The notes below the pieces were generated by a model that worked only from the letters and a program-made list of their open reading frames with translations, ran no database searches and was not told the DNA's origin. The position numbers and the translations under genes are program-made. From CAZOEL01 sp964578835 (GTDB lineage Bacteria; Desulfobacterota; Syntrophobacteria; Syntrophobacterales; Syntrophobacteraceae), in NCBI GenBank assembly GCA_964578835.1, contig CAZOEL010000018.1:1-64000 (forward strand): 64,000 bases of DNA, read 5' to 3'. This document shows positions 8,052 through 16,846 of the stretch, in pieces (the first letter of the stretch is position 1; every line of letters starts with the position of its first letter).

Positions 8052-8493
8052 AATCAGATTTCCTCTTCAAACAACGTCATCTTTCTGTTTACACTCACCC
8101 ATATTCTGGAATAACATCGGTTCATCCCCCTCACTACTTTAGCCCCTCCCATTCGTAAAGAGAAAACAGCCGCTAAAAAGAGCATGGGGAAAGGAAACGT
8201 CTTGACTGTTACGACTCGGTTAGATTACTACTCAGTTGGCCTCGACAGCAGCTTTGGGGAGAACCTGCAATAGAAAAGATGCGCGCTTTCTCAATAATTT
8301 ACAGGTCTTTCGGGGGCAAAAGGGTTGAATGCGGCTTGGTGCGCGTATTGAAGTAGACGAAGGCCCCGACAGAGGCGACAATGAAGTTCAACAGCTTAAG
8401 GCGGCAAGCGGAATAGGCTCATCTATTCTAATCGCCCAGACCCTAAGTTCAGCTTCTTCCATATGGGGCGTCACACGCCTTCAAGGAGGTTAT
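8052..8493. other. Intergenic region with a possible promoter for the lipoprotein gene
   Basis: No gene is evident. On the plus strand TTGACT (8202-8207) is followed after 17 bases by TTACTA (8225-8230), a moderate sigma-70-like pair about 260 bases before the lipoprotein start. The frame of the lipoprotein is open through part of this region but without a good start site. Confidence 0.35.
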
Positions 8494-8934
8494 ATGCTCT
8501 TAGCGCAAGGATGCAGATCGATCATTAGAGCTCTGGCCGTTTGCCTTATCATGACATTTGTTCTTTCCTGCTCCAGTCTGCGAGGCGGCAGTAAGAACAG
8601 TGAAGGCCTTCTCGCCGCTGCGCAGGATTTGAATAACGCCATCCGCTGGCAAGATTACAAGACGGCTTCTGTCATAGTCGCCCCTACCCTTCAAGATGAT
8701 TTCTGGGATCTGGCCGATGAGCTCCACAAGAGTGTTCGCATAATGGATTTTGAGACAAGAAATTCATCGGTAGACGAATCAGGTCAGTCAGGCGTAGTCG
8801 TTTTGCACTATCGTTTGTATTATACCAATTCTCCGCAAGTCTATACAAAAACGATCCACCAGCGCTACTGCTATTCGTCAAAAGATCAAGGCTGGCAGCT
8901 CGTGGAGCACGACCTACAGGGTCTTTTGCCTTGA
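8494..8934 (+). CDS. Predicted lipoprotein of unknown function
   Basis: The protein starts at ATG 8494, directly after a perfect AAGGAGG (8483-8489), and begins with a lipoprotein signal: basic start, hydrophobic stretch and the lipobox VLSCS near residue 27. The mature part of about 120 residues is soluble and reads like a small alpha/beta domain of the NTF2-like or DUF4440 shape (WQDYKTASVIVAPTLQDDFW ... QGWQLVEHDL), which is a guess. The protein is expected to be anchored to the envelope. I do not recognise a specific family. Confidence 0.7.
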   Translation: MLLAQGCRSIIRALAVCLIMTFVLSCSSLRGGSKNSEGLLAAAQDLNNAIRWQDYKTASVIVAPTLQDDFWDLADELHKSVRIMDFETRNSSVDESGQSGVVVLHYRLYYTNSPQVYTKTIHQRYCYSSKDQGWQLVEHDLQGLLP

Positions 8935-9438
8935 AACCCCCTCATCCAGGGAGCATTTTTTTCGATCGTTTTGGAAACTGCATTTTGTCGAACCCGTCCG
9001 CCGACTTTCCGAACAATTGCTCATCTTCTTTTTCTTGCTCATCCTTTGGGCACTGGAAATCGAGCCGCATTATAGTTAGAATTATCTTTCAAAGTATTTA
9101 ATGCCCTCTCCAAGGCTTTTTGGTTTATCTGCTGGCTGCGGGTGCTTATCTTCACCATGATCAATGTTTTGGAGCGGTTTTATGCGGCGCTCAGCCCTCT
9201 TTTGGGATGCGGAAAAGGCCAGACTGGGGACAAAGCTGATAATGGTGCGTAAGTTGGTGTTGGCGAATTGATTTTTTGCGAGCAAATAGTAATTTGGTAT
9301 GGAATGTATCAAGGAATAAAAATATATTGCTCTTGAATGTTTTGACGACGACTCTAATGAGAACTCAAATCGGAACAGGAGCCGCCCGGGCATTCCCTGC
9401 TATTCCACGAAAACTATAAGTGTAAGGAGGCTTTTCTC
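8935..9438. other. Intergenic region upstream of ftsH
   Basis: About 500 bases without a supported gene. A plus-strand frame near 8960-9080 reads as a hydrophobic helix (SEQLLIFFFLLILWALEIEP) but has no start codon or SD site. The region must contain the ftsH promoter; a TTGACG box near 9342 has no good -10 partner. The ftsH SD (AAGGAGG, 9424-9430) closes the region. Confidence 0.4.
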
Positions 9439-11394
9439 TTGAGTCCGTTTTACAAAAATCTTGCCCTCTGGTTGGTCATCAGCCTAATGGTGATTCTACT
9501 CTTCAACATGTTTCATCAACCGCAGCAGACAAACAACGAAGCCACCTACAGTCAGTTTCTTACATCTGTGCAGAAGGGCGAAGTATCTCAGGTAACGATT
9601 CAGGGAGATCGAGTCATCGGCGCTTATTCGAACGGCAAGCTGTTTCGGACGTTTGTGCCGAGGGATTCCGATCTCATAAGGATACTGCGCGAGAACGGAG
9701 TCGATATTCAGGCAAAGCCGGAAGAGGAATCCCCGTGGTACATGACGATATTGATCAGTTGGTTCCCCATGCTGCTCTTGATCGGCGTCTGGATCTTCTT
9801 CATGCGCCAGATGCAGATGGGAGGCGGGAAAGCTATGAGCTTCGGCAAAAGCCGCGCTCGTCTACTCAATGAGAGCTCCAAGAAGATTCTCTTTGAAGAC
9901 GTAGCAGGTGTTGACGAAGCCAAGGAGGAGCTTCAGGAAATTGTCGAATTCCTGAAGGATCCCAGAAAGTTCACCCGCCTCGGCGGGCGGATTCCCAAGG
10001 GAGTCCTTTTAGTGGGGGCTCCAGGAACGGGAAAAACGCTTCTTGCGCGCGCAATTGCCGGGGAAGCCGGAGTTCCTTTCTTTACCATCAGCGGTTCCGA
10101 TTTTGTTGAAATGTTTGTTGGAGTCGGAGCTTCACGCGTCCGGGATCTTTTCATGCAGGGCAAAAAGAACGCGCCGTGCATCATATTTATCGATGAAATC
10201 GACGCGGTTGGACGTCACCGCGGCGCAGGGCTCGGCGGTGGTCATGACGAGCGAGAACAAACGCTCAATCAGCTGCTTGTTGAAATGGATGGATTCGAGT
10301 CGAACGAAGGCGTGATTCTGATTGCCGCCACAAACCGACCGGACGTGCTCGATCCGGCTCTTTTGCGCCCAGGGCGTTTCGATCGCCAGGTGGTCGTGCC
10401 GGTCCCGGACATTCGCGGACGAGAAGGAATACTGAAGGTTCATCTACGCAAGAAGCCGCTCTCTCCCGATGTGGACGTCAAAACGCTCGCGAAGGGCACA
10501 CCCGGTTTTTCGGGAGCCGATCTCGAAAACCTGGTCAACGAGGCTGCGTTGCTTGCCGCCCGTAAGAACAAAGACCTGATCGGCATGGCGGATTTCGAAT
10601 CCGCGAAAGATAAGGTCATGATGGGGCTCGAGCGCAAGAGCATGATTCTGAGCGAGGAGGAGAAGCGGACCACGGCTTTTCACGAGGCCGGCCACGCGCT
10701 GGTGGCGAGAATTCTCCCTGGAGCCGATCCGCTCCACAAAGTGACGATAATTCCTCGAGGAAGAGCCCTCGGGCTTACCCAGCAGCTTCCCCAGGACGAT
10801 CGGCACACTTACTCGCGCGACTATCTGCAGTGCAGTATTTCAATCCTGATGGGAGGCCGCGTCGCGGAAGAGATTATTCTGAAGCAGCAAACCACGGGCG
10901 CCTCCAACGACATCGAGCGAGCCTCGCATATCGCCCGTCGCATGGTATGCGAATGGGGGATGAGCGAAGAATTGGGTCCTCTCGCATTCGGCAAGAGAGA
11001 GGAACAGGTGTTCCTCGGGCGCGACATCGCTCAGCACCGCGATTACAGCGAGCAGACGGCCATCAACATAGATAAGGAAGTTCGCCGGATAATCGAAGAA
11101 AACTACCGTCGCGCCAAAGATATACTCACCGAGCAGCAGGAACTGCTCTTCAAAGTCGCCAGCGCTCTTCTTGAAAGGGAGACTTTGGAGCTTAAAGACG
11201 TGGATAAAATTATCTCCGAAGTCAATCCCGAGCTCATGTCGAAGCTCCTCAACGAGGACAAGGCCAAATCCGAGACCGCAGCGGCGAGGCCGCCTATCGA
11301 CATCCACAATGAAAATCCCATGCCTGAAGCAACGACGGCAAATCCTGAAGCCAAGCTGCCCTCCGGTGACGAGAGCGGCGGTTCTCAGGAATAA
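9439..11394 (+). CDS. ftsH: ATP-dependent zinc metalloprotease FtsH
   Basis: FtsH is a membrane-bound hexameric AAA+ protease that removes damaged membrane proteins and short-lived regulators. The 651-residue protein has membrane helices at about residues 9-24 and 102-122 around the small periplasmic domain, the Walker A GAPGTGKT at 193-200, Walker B IIFIDEIDA near 249-256, the second region of homology ending in RPGRFDR, and the zinc-site HEAGH at 415-419. It starts with TTG, supported by AAGGAGG eight bases upstream. A long Glu/Ala/Pro tail follows the protease domain. A strong intrinsic terminator stands behind it, so it is probably transcribed alone. Confidence 0.97.
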   Translation: MSPFYKNLALWLVISLMVILLFNMFHQPQQTNNEATYSQFLTSVQKGEVSQVTIQGDRVIGAYSNGKLFRTFVPRDSDLIRILRENGVDIQAKPEEESPWYMTILISWFPMLLLIGVWIFFMRQMQMGGGKAMSFGKSRARLLNESSKKILFEDVAGVDEAKEELQEIVEFLKDPRKFTRLGGRIPKGVLLVGAPGTGKTLLARAIAGEAGVPFFTISGSDFVEMFVGVGASRVRDLFMQGKKNAPCIIFIDEIDAVGRHRGAGLGGGHDEREQTLNQLLVEMDGFESNEGVILIAATNRPDVLDPALLRPGRFDRQVVVPVPDIRGREGILKVHLRKKPLSPDVDVKTLAKGTPGFSGADLENLVNEAALLAARKNKDLIGMADFESAKDKVMMGLERKSMILSEEEKRTTAFHEAGHALVARILPGADPLHKVTIIPRGRALGLTQQLPQDDRHTYSRDYLQCSISILMGGRVAEEIILKQQTTGASNDIERASHIARRMVCEWGMSEELGPLAFGKREEQVFLGRDIAQHRDYSEQTAINIDKEVRRIIEENYRRAKDILTEQQELLFKVASALLERETLELKDVDKIISEVNPELMSKLLNEDKAKSETAAARPPIDIHNENPMPEATTANPEAKLPSGDESGGSQE

Positions 11395-11421
11395 CACGAC
11401 TCCTTACCAGGCGCCGCAATC

Positions 11422-11470
11422 ACAGCTCTTGGCCGGGGAAAAGTCCTCGCCGAGAGCTGTTTTGTTTTCA
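11422..11470 (+). terminator. Intrinsic terminator after ftsH
   Basis: ACAGCTCT (11422-11429) pairs with AGAGCTGT (11453-11460), with further GGC/GCC pairing inside, and is followed at once by TTTTGTTTTC. This is a classic Rho-independent terminator for ftsH and separates it from folP. Confidence 0.88.
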
Positions 11471-11655
11471 CTCTTTCCAGTTTCACAAGCATCATCCGTT
11501 CTCTCCCCATCCAGATCCCATGAAAATGCATCTTTGTTCGAAATACACGCAAGCTTTGTGTCTTTAGAGCCTTTATGATAATAATCGTTGCGCCTGTCGA
11601 CAGAATGGTGAGCGCAAAAGGAAAAACACTGTATTCCGAGGGGGGTTGCAAAAAG

Positions 11656-12537
11656 ATGAGCGTCGTCACTCGCAAAAGTTACAAACTGCGCCTGAAATCG
11701 AGAACATTGGAGCTTGGACTCAAGACTTTGGTAATGGGTATTGTGAACGTGACCCCCGACTCCTTTTCCGACGGGGGCAAGCATTTTGAATTCGATCGAG
11801 CTATCGAGCAAGCCCGGCGCATGGTCGATGAAGGGGTGGATATCCTCGACATTGGAGGAGAGTCCACCCGGCCCGACTCCGAGCCGGTCCCTCTCGATGT
11901 GGAGCTGAAAAGAGTAATTCCGTTGATTGAAGCCATTCGGAGCTTCACGGATACACCCATTTCGATCGATACGACAAAAGCCGAAGTGGCGCAACAAGCG
12001 CTGGATCTCGGAGCGGATATCATTAATGACGTGAGCTCCCTGCGATTCGATTCTCACATGGCCGATGTAGCATCCTCTTCCGGAGCCCCGCTTATTCTCA
12101 TGCATATGCAGGGAATCCCGAAAACCATGCAGCAGGACCCGCACTATGCTTCTCTGTTTTCCGAAATGATCTCATTTCTCGAGGAGCGCATCCAGTATGC
12201 TGTTGCTCATGGGGTCGACCGCAACCAGATTATCGTCGATCCCGGCATTGGCTTTGGCAAGACTGTAACCCATAACTCGCTCATCATCCGCAACCTCGAA
12301 ATGTTCCAAGCTCTGGACAGGCCGCTGCTTTTGGCTGCGTCGAGGAAGAGATTCATCGGAGCGATTCTGGATCGCCCGGTAGAAGAGAGGGAAATTGGAA
12401 CCGCGGTCGTGAACAGCTTTGGCATTGCCGCGGGCGCGCACATCATACGCGTCCACGATGTCGGCTTTCACCGGCAGGCAGCACTTATGGCCGACGCCTT
12501 GCGCAATTCCGGTCTCAATAATGATTCTCCTATTTGA
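11656..12537 (+). CDS. folP: Dihydropteroate synthase
   Basis: FolP joins p-aminobenzoate to dihydropterin pyrophosphate in folate synthesis and is the sulfonamide target. The motifs are complete: VMGIVNVTPDSFSDGG near the start, the loop DIGGESTRPDSEPVPLDVE, PISIDTTKAEVA, GADIINDVS, LMHMQG and DPGIGFGKT, ending with the SRKRFIG loop and a final RVHDV. The start at 11656 is supported by GAGGGGGG ten bases upstream and gives 293 residues, somewhat longer than the usual 270-285 because of an N-terminal extension of about 25 residues. glmM follows after about 110 bases, the same order seen in many bacteria. Confidence 0.95.
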   Translation: MSVVTRKSYKLRLKSRTLELGLKTLVMGIVNVTPDSFSDGGKHFEFDRAIEQARRMVDEGVDILDIGGESTRPDSEPVPLDVELKRVIPLIEAIRSFTDTPISIDTTKAEVAQQALDLGADIINDVSSLRFDSHMADVASSSGAPLILMHMQGIPKTMQQDPHYASLFSEMISFLEERIQYAVAHGVDRNQIIVDPGIGFGKTVTHNSLIIRNLEMFQALDRPLLLAASRKRFIGAILDRPVEEREIGTAVVNSFGIAAGAHIIRVHDVGFHRQAALMADALRNSGLNNDSPI

Positions 12538-12648
12538 TATTGACAACCATATCCATTCGTGTGATGAAGTGTCATTCTTTCGATCAGGCTCCCGTGATGT
12601 TCGATGAGGGCCTGTTGATTCACTTTTTCTTTTTTTAGGAGCGCGCAG

Positions 12649-14001
12649 ATGGAGAAACTGTTCGGGACTGACGGGATTCGCGGCCTCGCCAATGTATCCC
12701 CCATGACGACAGACATTGCAATGAAGGTCGGCTGCAGCACGGCCCATATTTTCAAGAGCAGCCACAGACGCCCCAAGATCATCATCGGCAAAGACACCCG
12801 GTTGTCCGGATACATGATCGAATACGCCATCACTTCCGGCATATGCTCGATGGGAGTAGACGCTCTTCTGGTAGGCCCCATGCCCACGCCCGGAATTGCT
12901 TTCCTTACATGCAGCATGCGCGCCGACGCCGGCATAGTCATCTCGGCATCGCACAATCCTCACGAATACAACGGCATAAAGATCTTTGCCTCCGATGGAT
13001 ACAAGCTGCCCGATGAGATGGAAAGATTCATGGAGCAGCTCATCCTGAGCGGAGAAATAGAGAATCTGCCGCGTCCAGAGCCGAACGAAATCGGCCGCGC
13101 CCGTCGAATCGATGACGCGGAAGGCCGTTATATCGTTTACCTGAAGAATACCTTTCCCCGCTCTTTGACGCTCGAAGGAATCAAAATCGTCATCGACTGC
13201 GCCCACGGCGCCGCATACAAGGTGGCGCCTCTGGTCTTCGAAGAGCTTGGCGCCGACGTGATCGTTACGGGCGACAGGCCTTCGGGAAAAAACATCAATA
13301 AGGACTGCGGCGCTCTCCACCCCGAGCATATGGCTGCGCTCGTGCGCGAGAACGGCGCCGACGTGGGCTTCGCGCTGGACGGAGACGCAGACAGGGTCAT
13401 TTTTGCGGATGAAAAAGGGCAAGTTCTAGACGGAGATCAATTGATGGCGCTTTGCGCTACCCATTATATGAAGAATGGATCTCTCAAAGAAAACACGGTC
13501 GTGGCTACAATCATGAGCAACCTCGGCCTTGAGGTCGCCCTCAAAAGACAGGGCGTCTCCCTTTTGAGGACTCCCGTCGGAGACCGCTACGTAGTGGAAA
13601 GAATGCGTGAAGGGAGCTACAACTTGGGTGGAGAACAATCCGGCCACCTGGTATTTCTTGATTACAGCACCACTGGAGACGGGACTCTCTCAGCCCTCCA
13701 GGTTTTGGCGGTCATGTTGCGAGAAGGAAAGCCTCTCTCGGAATTGAAGAGCATCATGGATCGCTATCCGCAGAAGTTGGTGAATGTTCCGGTCTGCCGG
13801 CCCAGGCGCCTGGATGATATTCCAGAACTGGTGAAGCTCAGGGAAGACATTGAGAAGAGGCTCGGAGATGAAGGCCGTCTGGTAATAAGGCCCTCCGGCA
13901 CGGAGCCGGTCATCCGAGTCATGGTGGAAGGCGCCGATCAGAAGACCATCGATGAGACTGCCCAGGAAATGGCGCATAGCATAAAAGCGCACATGGCGTG
14001 A
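12649..14001 (+). CDS. glmM: Phosphoglucosamine mutase
   Basis: GlmM converts glucosamine-6-phosphate to glucosamine-1-phosphate on the route to UDP-GlcNAc for peptidoglycan and lipopolysaccharide. The 450-residue protein begins with LFGTDGIRG, has the phosphoserine loop ISASHNP (Ser101), the metal loop DGDADR, the sugar-binding GGEQSGH, and the C-terminal phosphate-binding RPSGTEPVIRV. The start follows AGGAGCGC. Its place between folP and coaX and before cell-wall recycling genes suggests a precursor and envelope cluster. Confidence 0.96.
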   Translation: MEKLFGTDGIRGLANVSPMTTDIAMKVGCSTAHIFKSSHRRPKIIIGKDTRLSGYMIEYAITSGICSMGVDALLVGPMPTPGIAFLTCSMRADAGIVISASHNPHEYNGIKIFASDGYKLPDEMERFMEQLILSGEIENLPRPEPNEIGRARRIDDAEGRYIVYLKNTFPRSLTLEGIKIVIDCAHGAAYKVAPLVFEELGADVIVTGDRPSGKNINKDCGALHPEHMAALVRENGADVGFALDGDADRVIFADEKGQVLDGDQLMALCATHYMKNGSLKENTVVATIMSNLGLEVALKRQGVSLLRTPVGDRYVVERMREGSYNLGGEQSGHLVFLDYSTTGDGTLSALQVLAVMLREGKPLSELKSIMDRYPQKLVNVPVCRPRRLDDIPELVKLREDIEKRLGDEGRLVIRPSGTEPVIRVMVEGADQKTIDETAQEMAHSIKAHMA

Positions 14002-14041
14002 GACGAGCGGAAGCTTCTGAAGGCAAAAGTAAGGAAAAAAC

Positions 14042-14818
14042 ATGCTCTTAGCTATGGATATCGGCAACACGAATACGGTGCTGGGCCTCTTCAGGGAAGA
14101 CCAGCTTCTTTATGACTGGCGCATCAGGACAGAGGTAAACACCACGGTAGACGAGTATGGGATATTGCTTCGCAGTCTTTTTGCCGCAAGCGGGATTTCT
14201 CCAGAAGACGTCCAAGATGTGATCATCTCCTGCGTTGTGCCGCCGGTTCTCAATGCCGTTGAAAGGTTCTGCACGAAGTATTTTAAAGTTGCTCCCCTGA
14301 TAGTCGGCCCGGGCATCAAGACAGGCATGCCAATTTTCTACGACAACCCGAAAGAGGTCGGCGCGGACCGAATCGTGAACGCGGTTGCAGCCTACGAGGC
14401 TTTCAGGACCGCAATCATCGTTGTGGATTTCGGCACGGCGACCACTTTCGATTACATCTCCGAGCGCGGGGAATACATGGGAGGAGTGATAAGCCCGGGC
14501 ATCATGATTTCTTGTGAAGCTCTCTTCCAAAAAGCCTCCAAGCTGCCGAGAGTGGAAATCTTTGCAAAGCCCCTCTCCATTTTAGCCAAAAATACGATAG
14601 CCTCCATGAACGCCGGCATCGTATATGGCTTTGCGGGATCGGTAGAGGGCATCATCACGCGGATGAAGCGCGAAGTGAATATGGATCTCAAAGTTGTGGC
14701 CACGGGAGGGCTTGCGCCCCTAATCGCCAGTGAATGCTCGGTAATCGATGAGGTGGACGACTTTCTCACGCTCAAAGGACTGCGCATCATATTTGAACGC
14801 AATCGAAAGCCGCTGTGA
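14042..14818 (+). CDS. coaX: Type III pantothenate kinase
   Basis: CoaX carries out the first step of coenzyme A synthesis. The protein shows the ASKHA-type phosphate loop MDIGNTNTVLGLF at the N-terminus, the GADRIVNAVAAYE motif, the second phosphate-binding VVDFGTATTFDYI with the following GGVISPG, and TGGLAPLI near the end. Length (258) is normal. AAGGA precedes the start. The stop TGA overlaps the ATG of the following carboxypeptidase gene (TGATG), indicating translational coupling. Confidence 0.95.
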   Translation: MLLAMDIGNTNTVLGLFREDQLLYDWRIRTEVNTTVDEYGILLRSLFAASGISPEDVQDVIISCVVPPVLNAVERFCTKYFKVAPLIVGPGIKTGMPIFYDNPKEVGADRIVNAVAAYEAFRTAIIVVDFGTATTFDYISERGEYMGGVISPGIMISCEALFQKASKLPRVEIFAKPLSILAKNTIASMNAGIVYGFAGSVEGIITRMKREVNMDLKVVATGGLAPLIASECSVIDEVDDFLTLKGLRIIFERNRKPL

Positions 14819-15708
14819 TGCTGAAGCCTTTGAGCTCCGGAGACACAATCGCTCTGGTCGCTCCGTCAAGCCCTTTTGAGGAAGAAAAATTCGAGAAGGC
14901 GCGCGCTTCGATCGAAGCGTGCGGTTACAAGCTTTCCGCAGGCGCTCATGTTTTCAACCGCAAGAACTATCTTGCCGGAACCGAAGCAGAACGCGCTGCC
15001 GACCTCATCGAAGCGATTTGCAGCCCTGACATATCCGCCATCATGTGCGTCAGAGGCGGATACGGCAGTGGAAGACTGCTTCCATGGCTTCCTTTCTCGA
15101 AGCTCGAGAGCAAGGCAAAGATTCTTTTAGGCTTCAGCGACATAACGTTTCTTCATCTTGCCTTTGCAAGCCGCATGGAATGGGTCACCTTCCATGGTCC
15201 GAATTTCCTGGACCTTGGCGAGGACTCCAAACGTTGTGAAAGGGTCTTGAAAGCGCTGGAAGACGAAGCCTCTTTTTCCTGGGCGATCCAGGATAATGAT
15301 ATTTGGCGAGAAGGCTCCGTGAGAGGTCGAATTATCGGAGGCAACCTGACCTGTCTCACCCATCTTATAGGCTCGCCTTATTTTCCGGACCTTCGCGGAG
15401 CCTTGCTTTTGATCGAAGACTGCAACGAAGCGCCTTACCGCCTCGACCGCATGTTCACTCATCTCAAGCTCGCAGGAATCCTGGATCAAATCGGCGGAAT
15501 GATCCTTGGAAGATTTAAGGATTGCGGCGAAGACGCGATCCTTCGGGATATGGTTATGGATTTGTTGAGCTCTTACAGATTTCCCATCGTCGCCGGTCTT
15601 CCTTTTGGCCACATACCTGAAAATGAAACGGTTCCTTTCGGGATACCCTTCGAACTGAATACATATGACTGCCGGTTACGAGCTCTCAAGAGCCCTTTTC
15701 GTCGATAA
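14818..15708 (+). CDS. ldcA: Muramoyltetrapeptide LD-carboxypeptidase (S66 family)
   Basis: S66 enzymes cut the terminal D-Ala from tetrapeptides during peptidoglycan recycling. Family landmarks are APSSPF at the start, MCVRGGYGSGRLLPWL, the nucleophile Ser in LLGFSDITFLH, the substrate loop GGNLTCLTHLIGSP, the Glu of LLIEDCNEAPYRLDRM and the catalytic His of LPFGHIPEN. The ATG at 14818 overlaps the coaX stop and is preferred over a GTG one codon earlier. The 3' end overlaps the next gene by 44 bases. It groups functionally with mpl, two genes further on. Confidence 0.92.
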   Translation: MLKPLSSGDTIALVAPSSPFEEEKFEKARASIEACGYKLSAGAHVFNRKNYLAGTEAERAADLIEAICSPDISAIMCVRGGYGSGRLLPWLPFSKLESKAKILLGFSDITFLHLAFASRMEWVTFHGPNFLDLGEDSKRCERVLKALEDEASFSWAIQDNDIWREGSVRGRIIGGNLTCLTHLIGSPYFPDLRGALLLIEDCNEAPYRLDRMFTHLKLAGILDQIGGMILGRFKDCGEDAILRDMVMDLLSSYRFPIVAGLPFGHIPENETVPFGIPFELNTYDCRLRALKSPFRR

Positions 15709-16846
15709 AGCAGGCGACTTTCATCGACTTGGCGAGCTTTTCGATGAGGCTCTCGGCCAAAGGATATTTTCTGCCGCAAGCCTGCTGCTTGCATCGCCGG
15801 AAGGCGTATTGCACCATTCGACTTGGGGATACACGAGCCATGAAGACGGAAATGCAGCGGGAAAGGACGCCCGGTTCGACCTCGCATCTCTCACAAAGCC
15901 GCTCATCACGGCGCCGCTTTGGATGAGGGCAATAAGCCTTGGAGCGCTCTCACTCGACGATCCACTCTCCCGTTTTATACCCGCAACACTTCTTCCCGCG
16001 GAAAAGAAGGAAATCACAGTAAGGCTCCTTCTCAACCACTCCTCGGGACTGCCGCCGCACAAGCCTTTTTATCTGGAGCTTATCGGCTTGCCTCAGCAAG
16101 AAAGACGCAACGCGCTTCTTTCTCGCATACTTAATACGCCGCTACTCGATAAGCCGGGAAAAGCTTCTCATTACAGCGACCTTGGCTTCCTGCTCCTCGG
16201 AATGATCCTTGAGGACGCCTTCGACAGCCCCTTGGAACGGCTTGCCGACGAAGCGCTTATCGGCCCTATCTGTCAGGGAGAGCTTAACTTTCGTCCCCTT
16301 TCGACCTCAGACGATCCGACGTCGCTTCCATCGCAGCTTTCTTCGGATGACTTTTCCTACGTCGCCACGGAGCGCTGCCCCTGGCGCAAACGATTGCTCC
16401 GAGGGGAAGTCCATGATGAAAACGCTTATACGCTGGGCGGAACGGCAGGCCATGCGGGTCTTTTCGGAACGGCTTTCGGCGTTTACCTGCTGCTCAAATT
16501 TCTATGGGATCTTCACCGCGACGCAGGCCAGTCCCTCGGGTGGTCATCCGATACGGTAAGAACCTTCTGGACAAGGACCGAAGTCGCTCCAAACGGCGCC
16601 TGGGCTCTGGGCTTCGATTCGCCAAGCGCTACCGGATCGAGCGCCGGAAGGTATTTTTCGCGCCAAAGCATTGGGCACCTGGGCTTTACGGGCGTTTCTT
16701 TCTGGCTTGACCCGGAACAGGAAATTCTGGTGATTCTTCTAACCAACCGAGTGCATCCGACGCGGGAGAACCTCAAAATTAGAGATTTTCGTCCACTTCT
16801 GCACAATCGGGTGATGAAGGCGTACTATGAATTCAAAAGACATTAA
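15665..16846 (+). CDS. Beta-lactamase-fold serine hydrolase (class C/EstB type)
   Basis: The protein has the serine beta-lactamase-like fold used by D-alanyl-D-alanine carboxypeptidases and esterases. The SxxK catalytic motif is SLTK in FDLASLTKPL, the second motif is YSD in HYSDLGFLLLG, and a GGTAGHAGLF stretch resembles the third. There is no signal peptide, so it is probably cytoplasmic and could act on recycled muropeptides, given LD-carboxypeptidase before and Mpl after it. The gene overlaps both neighbours (44 and 20 bases), so all three are likely co-translated. The substrate cannot be read from the sequence. Confidence 0.8.
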   Translation: MTAGYELSRALFVDKAGDFHRLGELFDEALGQRIFSAASLLLASPEGVLHHSTWGYTSHEDGNAAGKDARFDLASLTKPLITAPLWMRAISLGALSLDDPLSRFIPATLLPAEKKEITVRLLLNHSSGLPPHKPFYLELIGLPQQERRNALLSRILNTPLLDKPGKASHYSDLGFLLLGMILEDAFDSPLERLADEALIGPICQGELNFRPLSTSDDPTSLPSQLSSDDFSYVATERCPWRKRLLRGEVHDENAYTLGGTAGHAGLFGTAFGVYLLLKFLWDLHRDAGQSLGWSSDTVRTFWTRTEVAPNGAWALGFDSPSATGSSAGRYFSRQSIGHLGFTGVSFWLDPEQEILVILLTNRVHPTRENLKIRDFRPLLHNRVMKAYYEFKRH